A DNA stretch of 64,000 nucleotides. Origin: Rhodoblastus sp963710275 (GTDB lineage: Bacteria; Pseudomonadota; Alphaproteobacteria; Rhizobiales; Beijerinckiaceae). This document shows positions 43,005 through 50,131 of this stretch, piece by piece (position 1 is the stretch's first letter; every line of letters starts with the position of its first letter). Made by a program: the position numbers and the translations under genes. The stretch lies in NCBI GenBank assembly GCA_963710275.1, contig CAVPZS010000012.1, forward strand, positions 496,001-560,000. The letters run 5' to 3'. The notes beneath the pieces were generated by a model. It was not told where the DNA came from and ran no database searches. It was given only the letters and a program-made list of their open reading frames with translations.

Positions 43005-43215
43005 AATCATCGCATCGCAATGCACCAATTGTACGGCTTGCGAAGCGGAATGTCCCAACGTGGCCATCTCGGAAAAGGGCGGAACCTTCGTCATCGATCC
43101 GAAGAAATGCACCGAATGCGTCGGGCATTTCGATGTGGCGCAATGCCTCGCGGTCTGCCCCGTCGACAATACCTGCGTGATCGACCCCAACTATCCCCGT
43201 TATCAAGCTCCCTGA
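42994..43215 (+). CDS. fdxN: FdxN 2[4Fe-4S] ferredoxin (copy 2)
   Basis: 73-residue ferredoxin with CTNCTACEAECPNVA and CTECVGHFDVAQCLAVCP. In diazotrophs the gene after nifB makes the FdxN that feeds electrons to NifB or nitrogenase. It overlaps the nifB end by 11 bases (ribosome site GGAAAG inside nifB). A close paralog is at 39799. Confidence 0.95.
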   Translation: MAYKIIASQCTNCTACEAECPNVAISEKGGTFVIDPKKCTECVGHFDVAQCLAVCPVDNTCVIDPNYPRYQAP

Positions 43216-43222
43216 GGACAAC

Positions 43223-43537
43223 ATGAACTTCACGATTACTCCCAAAGCCGCGAAATTCATGCGCATGATGGTGATGGCCGACGGCGGCCCGCAGGCGGGT
43301 TTCCGCCTTGCGGTCAGCCCCGGCGGCTGTTCGGGGCTGGCGGCGGATATTTCGGTCAAGGCGGAGCCGGAAAAAGGCGACGCGGTGGTGGCGCGCGACG
43401 GCGTAAAGCTTTTCCTGCCGGCGGAAAGCCGCCTCCTGCTGGAAGGGGTGACCATCGACTTCACCGACACGCCGGCGAAGACGGGCCTGGTCTTCCAGGA
43501 TCCCAAGGCCACGACCTGCAGCAGCCACGCCGGCTGA
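43223..43537 (+). CDS. IscA-family Fe-S carrier (copy 2)
   Basis: 104-residue A-type carrier. The first Cys lies in GGCSGLAADI and the C-terminal motif is TTCSSH, where the second of the usual paired cysteines is Ser, so cluster binding may differ from copy 1. The middle (GDAVVARDGVKLFLPAESRLLLEGVTIDF) is standard. ATG follows CTGAGGACAAC. It sits between fdxN and the TPR gene in the nifB operon. Confidence 0.93.
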   Translation: MNFTITPKAAKFMRMMVMADGGPQAGFRLAVSPGGCSGLAADISVKAEPEKGDAVVARDGVKLFLPAESRLLLEGVTIDFTDTPAKTGLVFQDPKATTCSSHAG

Positions 43538-43554
43538 ACGCGTTCGAGGACCAG

Positions 43555-44106
43555 ATGAGACCGGCGGTTCGACGGGGCGGGGAGACCTCATGCTCCAGTG
43601 AGGACTCCCTGCTGTCGCACCCCCTGTTCGGCGGCGGACTGCCGCCGCAGGCCGAGCAGCAACTGCAGCAGGCCGGCCTGTCCTACCAGCACGACGCCAT
43701 CGCCGAAGACCACCTTCGTCGGGCGCAGGACATGGCGCCCGATCATTTCGCCGTGCTGATCGGCTTCTACCGCTTCTATTTCTACAAGGGCCGGCTGGAC
43801 GAGGCGCTGGGCCTGGCCAGGATCTGCCTCGCCAAGGCGGCGCGCGAAAAGAATTTCCCCGCCGACTGGCGCGACATGCGCGCAGGCTATGCGGATTTCA
43901 GCTGTTACGACGATATTCTGGCGCGCTTCTTCATGTTTTGCCTGAAGGGCTACGCCTATCTCAACATGCGCCTGGGCGATCTGGCGGAAGGCCGCGCGGC
44001 GGTCGAAAAACTGCTCGAACTCGACCCTGGCGACAAGATCGGGGCCCGACTCTTACTCGACGTTCTTCAGCGCGCGGACCAGCAAGATGCAGAAGATGAT
44101 GAATGA
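43555..44106 (+). CDS. TPR-like protein in nifB operon
   Basis: 183 residues. After a loose N-terminus there are helical repeats (QAGLSYQHDAIAEDHLRRAQDMAPDHFAVLI, YRFYFYKGRLDEALGLARICL, FMFCLKGYAYLNMRLGDLAEGRAAVEKLLELDP) typical of TPR proteins. An internal DWRDMRAGYADFS segment corresponds to DWRDWRPQPG in the suf-operon protein at 18378, so these look like paralogs. Probably a protein-interaction factor. Its end overlaps the LRV gene start. Confidence 0.82.
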   Translation: MRPAVRRGGETSCSSEDSLLSHPLFGGGLPPQAEQQLQQAGLSYQHDAIAEDHLRRAQDMAPDHFAVLIGFYRFYFYKGRLDEALGLARICLAKAAREKNFPADWRDMRAGYADFSCYDDILARFFMFCLKGYAYLNMRLGDLAEGRAAVEKLLELDPGDKIGARLLLDVLQRADQQDAEDDE

Positions 44107-44842
44107 CGACATCGAGGAAACCATCGACTGGCAGGGAAACCCCGTCGATTGCGCCTCCTGCGCGCATCTGGACATGAATGCGACAGGCAAATGTCGGCTT
44201 TCGCACGCCTGCGTCAACGATCGCTACGCGCGCCGCATCGACCGCTTCTTCAACTGGAATCCGCATCTGGCCAACGGCTATGTCGCGCATCCGCACTTCG
44301 AGGTGCGGGCGATCGCCGCCAAGCACGCCGCGGTCTTCGTGCTGTTGCCGCTGCTCGACGACCCCGAGGAGACGGTGCGCTGGAACGCCGCGCGTCGCCT
44401 GCCGAAGAAGCACATCCTGAAGCTGCGCCACGACCCGCACCGCGAAGTGCGCATCCGAATCGTGTCGCTGCTTGAGGACGCCGATCTGGTCCCGATGTTG
44501 CAGGACGAGGATTACTACGTGCGCCTCGTGATCGCGCGGCGGTTGGCGCCCGAGTTGCTGGAATGGATGCTGCATGATGCGGAAGCGGAAGTGCGGCGCG
44601 TGGTGGCGCAAAGGGCGCCCGACGCCATGCTGATGCGCATGGCCGGCGACCCGGAGGCGCGGGTGCGGCTGGAAGTGGCCCGGCGGCTGGAGCCTGGGAA
44701 ACTGGCGCAGATGCGGGACGATCCGGACTGGCGCGTCCGCTTCGAGGCTGCGAGCCGCCTGCCGACGGAAAGCCTGGGCGATCTCGCCGTCGACTCCGAC
44801 GACATGGTCAGGGAAATGGCGGTTTCGCGCTCCGCGCAATGA
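44096..44842 (+). CDS. 4Fe4S-binding LRV repeat protein (copy 2)
   Basis: About 248 residues. N-terminal cysteines (CASCAHLD, GKCRLSHACVND) match the predicted [4Fe-4S] site of nif LRV proteins, then helical repeats of about 24 residues (DDPEETVRWNAARRLPK, DEDYYVRLVIARRLAPELL, DPEARVRLEVARRLE) fill the rest. It is the paralog of the gene at 6307. ATG 44096 or 44099 begins MNDDIEETIDWQG; several ATGs stand in a row. Role unknown, though this family is a regular member of nifB-type operons. Confidence 0.9.
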   Translation: MMNDDIEETIDWQGNPVDCASCAHLDMNATGKCRLSHACVNDRYARRIDRFFNWNPHLANGYVAHPHFEVRAIAAKHAAVFVLLPLLDDPEETVRWNAARRLPKKHILKLRHDPHREVRIRIVSLLEDADLVPMLQDEDYYVRLVIARRLAPELLEWMLHDAEAEVRRVVAQRAPDAMLMRMAGDPEARVRLEVARRLEPGKLAQMRDDPDWRVRFEAASRLPTESLGDLAVDSDDMVREMAVSRSAQ

Positions 44843-44860
44843 AAGGAAGGAGGGTCGGTT

Positions 44861-45184
44861 ATGGGCAATATCGTTCGTGACAGCGACGTGGTGGAAATCA
44901 CCCGGCCGCCTTACTTCAATTTCGGCGAAAAGGTGAGAGCCAAGCGGGTGATCCGCAATGACGGGACCTATGCCGGCAAGGAAATCGGCGACGTCCTCTG
45001 CAGGAAGGGCGAAATCGGCTACGTCGTCAGCATCGGCACATTCCTGCAGCAATTCTACATCTACGCCATCGAATTCGTCGAAAGCGGCAATCGCGTCGGC
45101 ATGAAACGCAAGGAACTGGAAGCCGCCCATCCTCGTGAGGAGGAGGAGGAGGATATTCCCCTGCCAGAGGAGCTTTCCGCATGA
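44861..45184 (+). CDS. nifZ: NifZ
   Basis: NifZ, which assists P-cluster formation in the MoFe protein. PYFNFGEKVRAKRVIRNDGTYAGKEIGDVLCRKGEIGYVVSIG is the NifZ domain; the C-terminus is strongly acidic (HPREEEEEDIPLPEE). 107 residues. It overlaps the second NifZ-like gene by 4 bases. Confidence 0.94.
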   Translation: MGNIVRDSDVVEITRPPYFNFGEKVRAKRVIRNDGTYAGKEIGDVLCRKGEIGYVVSIGTFLQQFYIYAIEFVESGNRVGMKRKELEAAHPREEEEEDIPLPEELSA

Positions 45185-45420
45185 TCGAGCCGCGCCGCCC
45201 GAAATATCAGTGGGGCCAGCAAATCCGTTGCACCGTCGATCTGATCAATGACGGCTCCTATCCCAATGCGGCGGAAGATGCGCTGCTGGTCGCAGCCGGC
45301 GGCGTGGGCGAGATCGTGCAGGTCGGCGCCCATGTCGATTCCAATACGCCGATCTATCTCGTCGATTTCGAGCAGAAATATGTGATCGGCTGCCTCGAAG
45401 AGGAAATCACGCCGCTCTGA
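45181..45420 (+). CDS. Second NifZ-domain protein
   Basis: 79-residue protein of the NifZ fold: PKYQWGQQIRCTVDLINDGSYPNAAEDALLVAAGGVGEIVQVGAHVD aligns with the preceding NifZ, then YLVDFEQKYVIGCLEEEI. It is a tandem, shorter copy without the acidic tail, translationally coupled (ATGA). It may form a heteromer with NifZ. Confidence 0.88.
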   Translation: MIEPRRPKYQWGQQIRCTVDLINDGSYPNAAEDALLVAAGGVGEIVQVGAHVDSNTPIYLVDFEQKYVIGCLEEEITPL

Positions 45421-45441
45421 GCGGCCACTGGAGAAGTAGAA

Positions 45442-45708
45442 ATGGCGATCAAGCCGGAAGAGTTGCAGGAAATCGAGAAGCTGCTGGAAGGAGCGCTGGC
45501 CGACGCCGCGACCTTCGCGGCGCTGCGGAAGCAATTCCCGCATCTCGCCTGGTCGCGCTGCGACGCTTCCGACGTGATCGAAGAACCCTTCCGCTCCTTC
45601 TCAGCCATCGACCTGCATCTGCTCGACACCAGCAATCATTGCCCTGTCGTGGTCAGCGATCCCTCGGCGGCCTCGGGCCTGATCGTCGCCGCTCGGAGCG
45701 CCAAATGA
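45442..45708 (+). CDS. Small conserved nif-cluster protein (DUF6129-like)
   Basis: 88 residues: IEKLLEGALADAATFAALRKQFPHLAWSRCDASDVIEEPFRSFSAIDLHLLDTSNHCPVV. From memory this matches the small nif-cluster family called DUF6129. One Cys in SRCDASD and one in NHCPVV are the only notable residues. It overlaps the start of the DegT-like gene. Confidence 0.8.
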   Translation: MAIKPEELQEIEKLLEGALADAATFAALRKQFPHLAWSRCDASDVIEEPFRSFSAIDLHLLDTSNHCPVVVSDPSAASGLIVAARSAK

Positions 45709-46901
45709 CCGAGTATGACTATAGCGACGAAGGCGAAGGGGAATATATCGAGATCCCCGATGAGCCGATTCTGCTGTCCGACCCCGACCTGACTGCGGAA
45801 GAACTTGCGGCGGTCGAGGCGGTGCTGCGGTCGCCGGGTCTCTCCAGCGGTCCCGTGGTCGAAGCCTTCGAGAAGGCTTTCGCCGCCTATGTCGGGCGTC
45901 GCTACGCCATCGCCGTTCCCTCGGGAACGCTTGGTCTCTATCTCATTCTCGCGGCCTATGGCGTGGGGCCTGGCGACGAAGTCGTCGCGCCCTCCTATTC
46001 CTTTCGCGAATGCGCCCAGGCGATTGCGGCGATCGGCGCCACGCCGGCCTTCGCTGACATCGACTATTGGTCGGGCTGCCTGACGGCGGCCAAGGCGGAG
46101 CTGAAATTGACCGACAAGACGCGGGCGCTGGTCGCGGTCAATGTCAACGGCCATCCCGCCGACTGGACATCGTTGCGGGCGTTGGCGGACAAGGCCGGCC
46201 TGCCGCTGATCGAGGATTGCAGCGAGTCGATCGGCTCACGCTACAAGGATGGTCTCGTCGGAACGTTCGGCGACGTCAGCTTCTTCGATTTCTCCCAGCC
46301 GTCGCCCCTGATCTGCGGCGAGGGCGGCATGGTCGTGACCGACAACGTCGACCTGGCCATGGCGATCAGGCGCCGCCGCTCCCACGCGCTGGAAGAGCGC
46401 GGCTCGGTGGCCGTAACGGCAGCGCCGGCGCTGCAGGCGAGGATGAGCGACATTTCCGCCGCGCTCGGCATGGTGCAGCTGTCGCGGATCGACGAAATCC
46501 TCGGCAAGCGGCGCGCGATCGAGGCGGCCTATGTCCGGCAGGTCCAGACCTTCGAGGGAATCAAGCCGCCCTATGTCGCGGAGGAGGTTACCGAGCTTCA
46601 CTGGTTCCTCTATGTCGTGCATCTCGGCACGCGTTTCGCCAAATCGAGCCGCGACGCCATTGTCGAGGATCTCGCGCTCGAACAGATCGAGGCGGCTGCC
46701 TACAGCAATCCACTGCATTTGCAGCGCTATTACGCCGACCGCGGTTTCCGGCGCGGAGATCTGTTCGTGACGGAGAAAGTCGCGGACCGGGCGGTGGCGC
46801 TACCCTTCCACTCCCATCTCAGCGAAGACCAGATCGAATTCATCGTCGCGACCATGAAGGATGCGTCGATCAATATCGGGGCGGGGGCGGCGATCTACTG
46901 A
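45705..46901 (+). CDS. DegT/DnrJ/EryC1-family protein lacking the PLP lysine
   Basis: 398 residues of the DegT sugar-aminotransferase fold: SGPVVEAFEKAFAAYVGRRYAIAVPSGTLGLYL, VAPSYSFRECAQAI, LPLIEDCSESIGSRY, GTFGDVSFFDF and GEGGMVVTDN. In active aminotransferases the segment FSFxxxKxxxxGEGG holds the PLP lysine; here it reads FDFSQPSPLICGEGG, with Ser at the Lys place. So it should not form the usual internal aldimine. It might work with PMP like the E1/ColD dehydratases (which use His), or be a binding protein. It is embedded in the nifB operon, coupled to the small gene before it and followed by a [2Fe-2S] ferredoxin. No sugar pathway genes are near. Confidence 0.88.
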   Translation: MTEYDYSDEGEGEYIEIPDEPILLSDPDLTAEELAAVEAVLRSPGLSSGPVVEAFEKAFAAYVGRRYAIAVPSGTLGLYLILAAYGVGPGDEVVAPSYSFRECAQAIAAIGATPAFADIDYWSGCLTAAKAELKLTDKTRALVAVNVNGHPADWTSLRALADKAGLPLIEDCSESIGSRYKDGLVGTFGDVSFFDFSQPSPLICGEGGMVVTDNVDLAMAIRRRRSHALEERGSVAVTAAPALQARMSDISAALGMVQLSRIDEILGKRRAIEAAYVRQVQTFEGIKPPYVAEEVTELHWFLYVVHLGTRFAKSSRDAIVEDLALEQIEAAAYSNPLHLQRYYADRGFRRGDLFVTEKVADRAVALPFHSHLSEDQIEFIVATMKDASINIGAGAAIY

Positions 46902-46949
46902 TCGTCTCCGGCGCCCCGTTCTCACGACAGAAAACGAGGAAAAATTCTC

Positions 46950-47246
46950 ATGTCCCTGATTACCCTGGTCCCTTCGGGCAAGACGGTCGAAGCCGCCGAA
47001 GGTATGTCGATCCTGGCGGCGATCCTGCTGGTCGACCCGGATTTCCCGCACAAGTGCGACGGCAACGCCAAATGCGGCTCCTGCCATATCTCCTTGCTCG
47101 AAGGCCGCAAGGGCGTCTCGAAGATCAGCCGCGAAGAAAATGAAATGCTCGACACGCTCGTCGGCGTCGGCTCCAAGTCGCGGCTCGCCTGCCAGGCCAA
47201 GGTGCTCGGAACCGAAGACATCAAGGTCGAAATTTTGAAGCTCTAA
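46950..47246 (+). CDS. Plant-type [2Fe-2S] ferredoxin
   Basis: 98 residues with the plant/adrenodoxin-like cysteine pattern HKCDGNAKCGSCHI and a distant Cys in RLACQAKV. Such [2Fe-2S] ferredoxins (FdxD or FdI type) occur in nif operons and may protect nitrogenase against oxygen or donate electrons. ATG follows GAGGAAAAAT. It directly follows the DegT-like gene. Confidence 0.93.
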   Translation: MSLITLVPSGKTVEAAEGMSILAAILLVDPDFPHKCDGNAKCGSCHISLLEGRKGVSKISREENEMLDTLVGVGSKSRLACQAKVLGTEDIKVEILKL

Positions 47247-47263
47247 AACGAGGAGAATGAGAG

Positions 47264-47476
47264 ATGGGCGATATCGTGATCCACGCACGTTATGCTGAGG
47301 ACGGCACAATCCGAGAAATCGGCGAGCGGCCCGAAGGCCTGACCGGACAGCAATGGTTCAATTTCCTGTGCAAGCAGGCGCCGCAGACGGCGCAGCCCCT
47401 GGCGGGCGGGCGCATGGTGTTTCGCCTTGCTACGGCGGAGCTTGAGGCGCTGCAAACTGCGGCCAAGGCGGCGTAA
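47264..47476 (+). CDS. Small unrecognised protein ending the nifB operon
   Basis: 70 residues: VIHARYAEDGTIREIGERPEGLTGQQWFNFLCKQAP, then GGRMVFRLATAELEALQ. One Cys. No family recognised. A strong GAGGAGAATGAGAG ribosome site 17 bases after the ferredoxin stop and a terminator 20 bases after its own stop support a real last gene of the operon. Confidence 0.75.
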   Translation: MGDIVIHARYAEDGTIREIGERPEGLTGQQWFNFLCKQAPQTAQPLAGGRMVFRLATAELEALQTAAKAA

Positions 47477-47495
47477 GTCGGTTCCTTCGGCAAGC

Positions 47496-47530
47496 AAACC
47501 CGCCGGGCGCGAGAGGGCGCCGGCGGGTTT
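47496..47530. terminator. Bidirectional terminator between nifB operon and sufE
   Basis: AAACCCGCCG(G)GCGC, 6-base loop, GCGCCGGCGGGTTT with T on the right and A on the left. It suits both converging transcripts. Confidence 0.88.
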
Positions 47531-47536
47531 TGCATG

Positions 47537-47962
47537 TCAGGCTGCCGCCAGCGCCTGCGCCGCGTCGCGCTTGATGCGCTCCACCATGGAGCGCAGTCCG
47601 TTGGAGCGCTGCGGCGTCAAATGCTGCTCAAAACCGAGGCTGCGAAACAGCTGCTGGGCGTCGGCCTCGATGATGTCTTTCGCGGGGCGCCCGGAGAAAA
47701 AGGTCAGGGTGAGGAAGACAAGGCCGCGCACGATATGGGCGTCGCTGTCGCCGAGGAGTTTCAGGGCCGGCGCGCCGTCGGGGCCGCGCTCGACGCTGGT
47801 TTGCAGCCACACCTGGCTGGCGCAGCCGCGCACCTTGTTGGCCTCGTTATGCGCTTCTTCAGGCAGGGGCTCGAGCTCGCGGCCGAGTTCGATCAGATAG
47901 CGGTAGCGATCGTCCCAATCGTCCAGAAACTCGAAATTCTCGATGATCTCGTCAATGGTCAT
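47537..47962 (-). CDS. sufE: SufE sulfur acceptor
   Basis: SufE accepts persulfide sulfur from SufS and passes it to SufB. MTIDEIIENFEFLDDWDDRYRYLIELG and KVRGCASQVWL, with the reactive Cys, are the family marks, followed by DSDAHIVRGLVFLTLTFFSGR. ATG 47962 is chosen because GAGG stands 10 bases upstream; 141 residues. It is separate from the suf operon but has an exact NifA site and a sigma-54-like element upstream, so it may be the nif-linked partner of the NifA-controlled sufS. Confidence 0.93.
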   Translation of the reverse strand: MTIDEIIENFEFLDDWDDRYRYLIELGRELEPLPEEAHNEANKVRGCASQVWLQTSVERGPDGAPALKLLGDSDAHIVRGLVFLTLTFFSGRPAKDIIEADAQQLFRSLGFEQHLTPQRSNGLRSMVERIKRDAAQALAAA

Positions 47963-48001
47963 TCCCAGGGTCATCCTCTTGTGCGTCTGCCGCTTTATCA
48001 T

Positions 48002-48016
48002 GCAAGAAACGCGCAT
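48002..48016 (-). promoter_or_regulatory. Possible sigma-54 promoter of sufE
   Basis: Minus strand ATGCGCGTTTCTTGC then A: perfect -12 and TGCGCG in place of GGCACG at -24, so one of the two invariant G is lost. Placed 61 bases below an exact NifA site. Confidence 0.45.
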
Positions 48017-48077
48017 CGCGCGCCTTTGTCGAGAATTTTGACGGCGCCATTTTCGCCCTTGCCGGAAAATGGCGCCG

Positions 48078-48093
48078 TGTCGCGGGTGCGACA
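48078..48093. promoter_or_regulatory. NifA site upstream of sufE
   Basis: TGTCGCGGGTGCGACA, exact TGT-N10-ACA with perfect 6-base arms, between sufE and the GST gene. Confidence 0.75.
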
Positions 48094-48102
48094 AGGGGCC
48101 TG

Positions 48103-48759
48103 TCAGGTCGCAGTCGCAACAGGGCGGCCCAAAAGCTCAGGCCGATAGCCTTCCTCGCGCAGCACCTGCGAAACGGCTGGCCGGGCCAGCATGGCGCGAT
48201 AATGCGCCAGCAGGTTCTTTGGCAGGGCAATGTCAGTCTTGTCGGCCCAGAAGGCGACATAGAACAGCACGGCGTCGGCCACGGAGAAATCGCCCGCGAT
48301 CCAGCTTTTCCCGTCCAGGGTCTTGTCGATTATGGCGAAGCCTTTCACCACCAGCGCGCGGCCCTGCGCCTTGATCGATTCGTGCAGGGCGGAGTCGGCG
48401 CAGAAGTTCCCCGGCGCGAAAATGCGGGCGAAACCATGTCCGTGCAGCGAACCGGCGACAAAGCTCATGGCCTCGATGGCGCGGGTCTCGTCCTCGATTT
48501 CCTTCGGCCACAGTTTTCCGCGCCCGCGCGCGCGGCCAAGCCAGTAGGCGATGGCGGGGACTTCGGTCAGAACGGAGCCGTCCGGACGCATCAGCGCTGG
48601 GATGTTGGCCTTGGGATTGATGGCGAGATAATCAGGCTTGAACTGGTCGCCTGCGGGCAGGCTGACGATATGGGCCTCGAAGACCTCCCCCAGTTCTTCG
48701 AGAATGATGTGGATCGCGGTCGAGCACGAGCCGGGCGTCATATAGAATTTCATGTTCAT
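48103..48759 (-). CDS. Glutathione S-transferase family protein
   Basis: About 218 residues with an N-terminal thioredoxin-like domain (MKFYMTPGSCSTAIHIILEELG, NPKANIPALMRPDGSVLTEVPAIAYWLG) and a C-terminal all-helical domain (DGKSWIAGDFSVADAVLFYVAFW). The beta-class-like Cys in PGSCSTA is present. Glutathione transferases of this kind are recurrent in nif clusters (NifP-side genes of Azotobacter), with no settled substrate. ATG 48759 has AGGAG upstream. It is divergent from Rieske copy 3. Confidence 0.9.
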   Translation of the reverse strand: MNMKFYMTPGSCSTAIHIILEELGEVFEAHIVSLPAGDQFKPDYLAINPKANIPALMRPDGSVLTEVPAIAYWLGRARGRGKLWPKEIEDETRAIEAMSFVAGSLHGHGFARIFAPGNFCADSALHESIKAQGRALVVKGFAIIDKTLDGKSWIAGDFSVADAVLFYVAFWADKTDIALPKNLLAHYRAMLARPAVSQVLREEGYRPELLGRPVATAT

Positions 48760-48790
48760 GGCTCTGTCCGCTCCTGTCGCGTCGTTCCCA

Positions 48791-48805
48791 TGGCATGGTT
48801 CATGC
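48791..48805 (+). promoter_or_regulatory. sigma-54 promoter of Rieske-hemoglobin group
   Basis: TGGCATGGTTCATGC then A, GG-N10-GC with one mismatch in each half, giving a short leader before the ATG at 48832. No TGT-N10-ACA site found upstream. Confidence 0.6.
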
Positions 48806-48831
48806 AAAACTCATGGCAGAAGGAACCCGGC

Positions 48832-49293
48832 ATGAGCGACGCGAAGGAAGGGCAGGCGCCCGAGGAAGTCTTTGTCATCTGTTCCGCCAGCGACATCGAC
48901 AGCGGCGCGGCGAAGGCGTTCGACCTCATGCACGTTGATGATGAGGGAACGCCCAGGCCGTTCCGCATCCTCGTGGCGAAGAACGGAAGCGGCGAATTCT
49001 TCGCCTATCGCAACTCCTGCCCGCACCAGGGCGCGTGGCTCAATATCGGCGCCGGAACCTTTTTCGACGAAAGCGGCGCCTTGTTGAAATGCGGCCGGCA
49101 CGGGGCGAAATTCGAGATCGAGACCGGCAAATGCGTCTCCGGCGAGTGCGAGAACGGGCAACTGCAGATTGTCCCCTTGCTGGTGCTGGACGGCGATGTC
49201 TGCATACACAGCGTGAAGCTGGTCGAGGAGGACGGGCTCGGCGGTCATTGGGACGACATGGACGAAACCATGGAAATCACCATTCCGGGCTGA
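48832..49293 (+). CDS. Rieske-type [2Fe-2S] ferredoxin (copy 3)
   Basis: 153-residue soluble Rieske protein with CPHQGAWLN and CGRHGAKFE ligand boxes and an acidic C-terminus (EEDGLGGHWDDMDETME). ATG 48832 follows AAGGAACCC. It is the most divergent of the three Rieske copies, with a longer N-terminus. The next gene begins 3 bases after its stop, so it leads a short operon with 49296 and the truncated hemoglobin. Confidence 0.9.
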   Translation: MSDAKEGQAPEEVFVICSASDIDSGAAKAFDLMHVDDEGTPRPFRILVAKNGSGEFFAYRNSCPHQGAWLNIGAGTFFDESGALLKCGRHGAKFEIETGKCVSGECENGQLQIVPLLVLDGDVCIHSVKLVEEDGLGGHWDDMDETMEITIPG

Positions 49294-49295
49294 AA

Positions 49296-49586
49296 ATGAT
49301 CGAAAAGAACTGGAATTGCCGCTATTTCCTCGCCACGTCAGGCGTGAAACTGCCATTGAAGCTGGTCAACGAGATCGATCCGGGCGCGCTCAGCAATCGC
49401 AACACTTATCTGCGCGCGCATTACGACGCGGAGGGAAACTTGCGGCGGTTCGAGAAAATGGTCTATGGCGAGGTGGAGCTGACGCATATCTACGACTATG
49501 ACGAGGGCGGACATTTGCGGCGGGCGGAAATCGTCATGCTGGACGAGGAGCCCACGATCCTGACCATTCGCGGCGCGACGGTCTGA
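49296..49586 (+). CDS. Unrecognised 96-residue protein
   Basis: No family recognised with confidence. Sequence features: NWNCRYFLATSGVKLPLKLVNEI, then YLRAHYDAEGNLRRFEKMVYGEVELTHIYDYDEGGHLRRAEIVMLD, with two YDxxGxLRR-type beta hairpins. No signal or membrane part. It lies 3 bases after the Rieske gene and 23 bases before the hemoglobin, so it is probably cotranscribed with both. Confidence 0.72.
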   Translation: MIEKNWNCRYFLATSGVKLPLKLVNEIDPGALSNRNTYLRAHYDAEGNLRRFEKMVYGEVELTHIYDYDEGGHLRRAEIVMLDEEPTILTIRGATV

Positions 49587-49609
49587 TCCCGCGATTTTTG
49601 GAGTTTTTT

Positions 49610-50005
49610 GTGAGCGAAACCCTCGGCGATATCTCGATGTTCGACCGGATCGGCGGCGCGGTCGCCGTCGATCGGCTGGTCGAGGCTTTCTACGGCTATA
49701 TGGACAGCCTGCCGGAGGCGGCGGCCATTCGCGCCATGCATGACGCCGATCTCGGCGCGATCAAGGTCGTGCTGAAGCGCTATCTTTCGGAATGGACCGG
49801 GGGGCCGAAACTCTATTCGCCGGAAAAAGGCCATCCGCGCCTGCGCCAGCGCCATATGGGCTTTGCGATCGGCGACGCCGAGCGCGACGCCTGGATGGCC
49901 TGCATGACCAGGGCGCTGGACGAATGCGTCACTGACGCGGCGGCGCGAACCGAGCTTGAAGGCAACATCCGCAAGCTTGCCGACTGGATGCGCAACCAGG
50001 CGTAG
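49610..50005 (+). CDS. Group II truncated hemoglobin
   Basis: 131-residue 2-on-2 hemoglobin: FDRIGGAVAVDRLVEAFYGYMD, YLSEWTGGPKLYSPEKGHPRLRQRHMGFAIG with the proximal His in RQRH, and the group II Trp in DAWMACM. It binds oxygen or NO and could buffer oxygen near nitrogenase. I start at GTG 49610 (VSETLGDIS), with GGAG 6 bases up, rather than TTG 49598. It is last in the Rieske-led operon. Confidence 0.9.
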   Translation: MSETLGDISMFDRIGGAVAVDRLVEAFYGYMDSLPEAAAIRAMHDADLGAIKVVLKRYLSEWTGGPKLYSPEKGHPRLRQRHMGFAIGDAERDAWMACMTRALDECVTDAAARTELEGNIRKLADWMRNQA

Positions 50006-50131
50006 CGCAAAAAAATCCGCCGTTTTCCGATCGAACCGGGGCTTGATGCGTTGCGAAGGACGGGTCATGCTCGAGGTCAAGCGCGCCCGGCCGCCCAGCG
50101 CCAGCAATAAGCGCGTCGAACGGAGGAAAAG

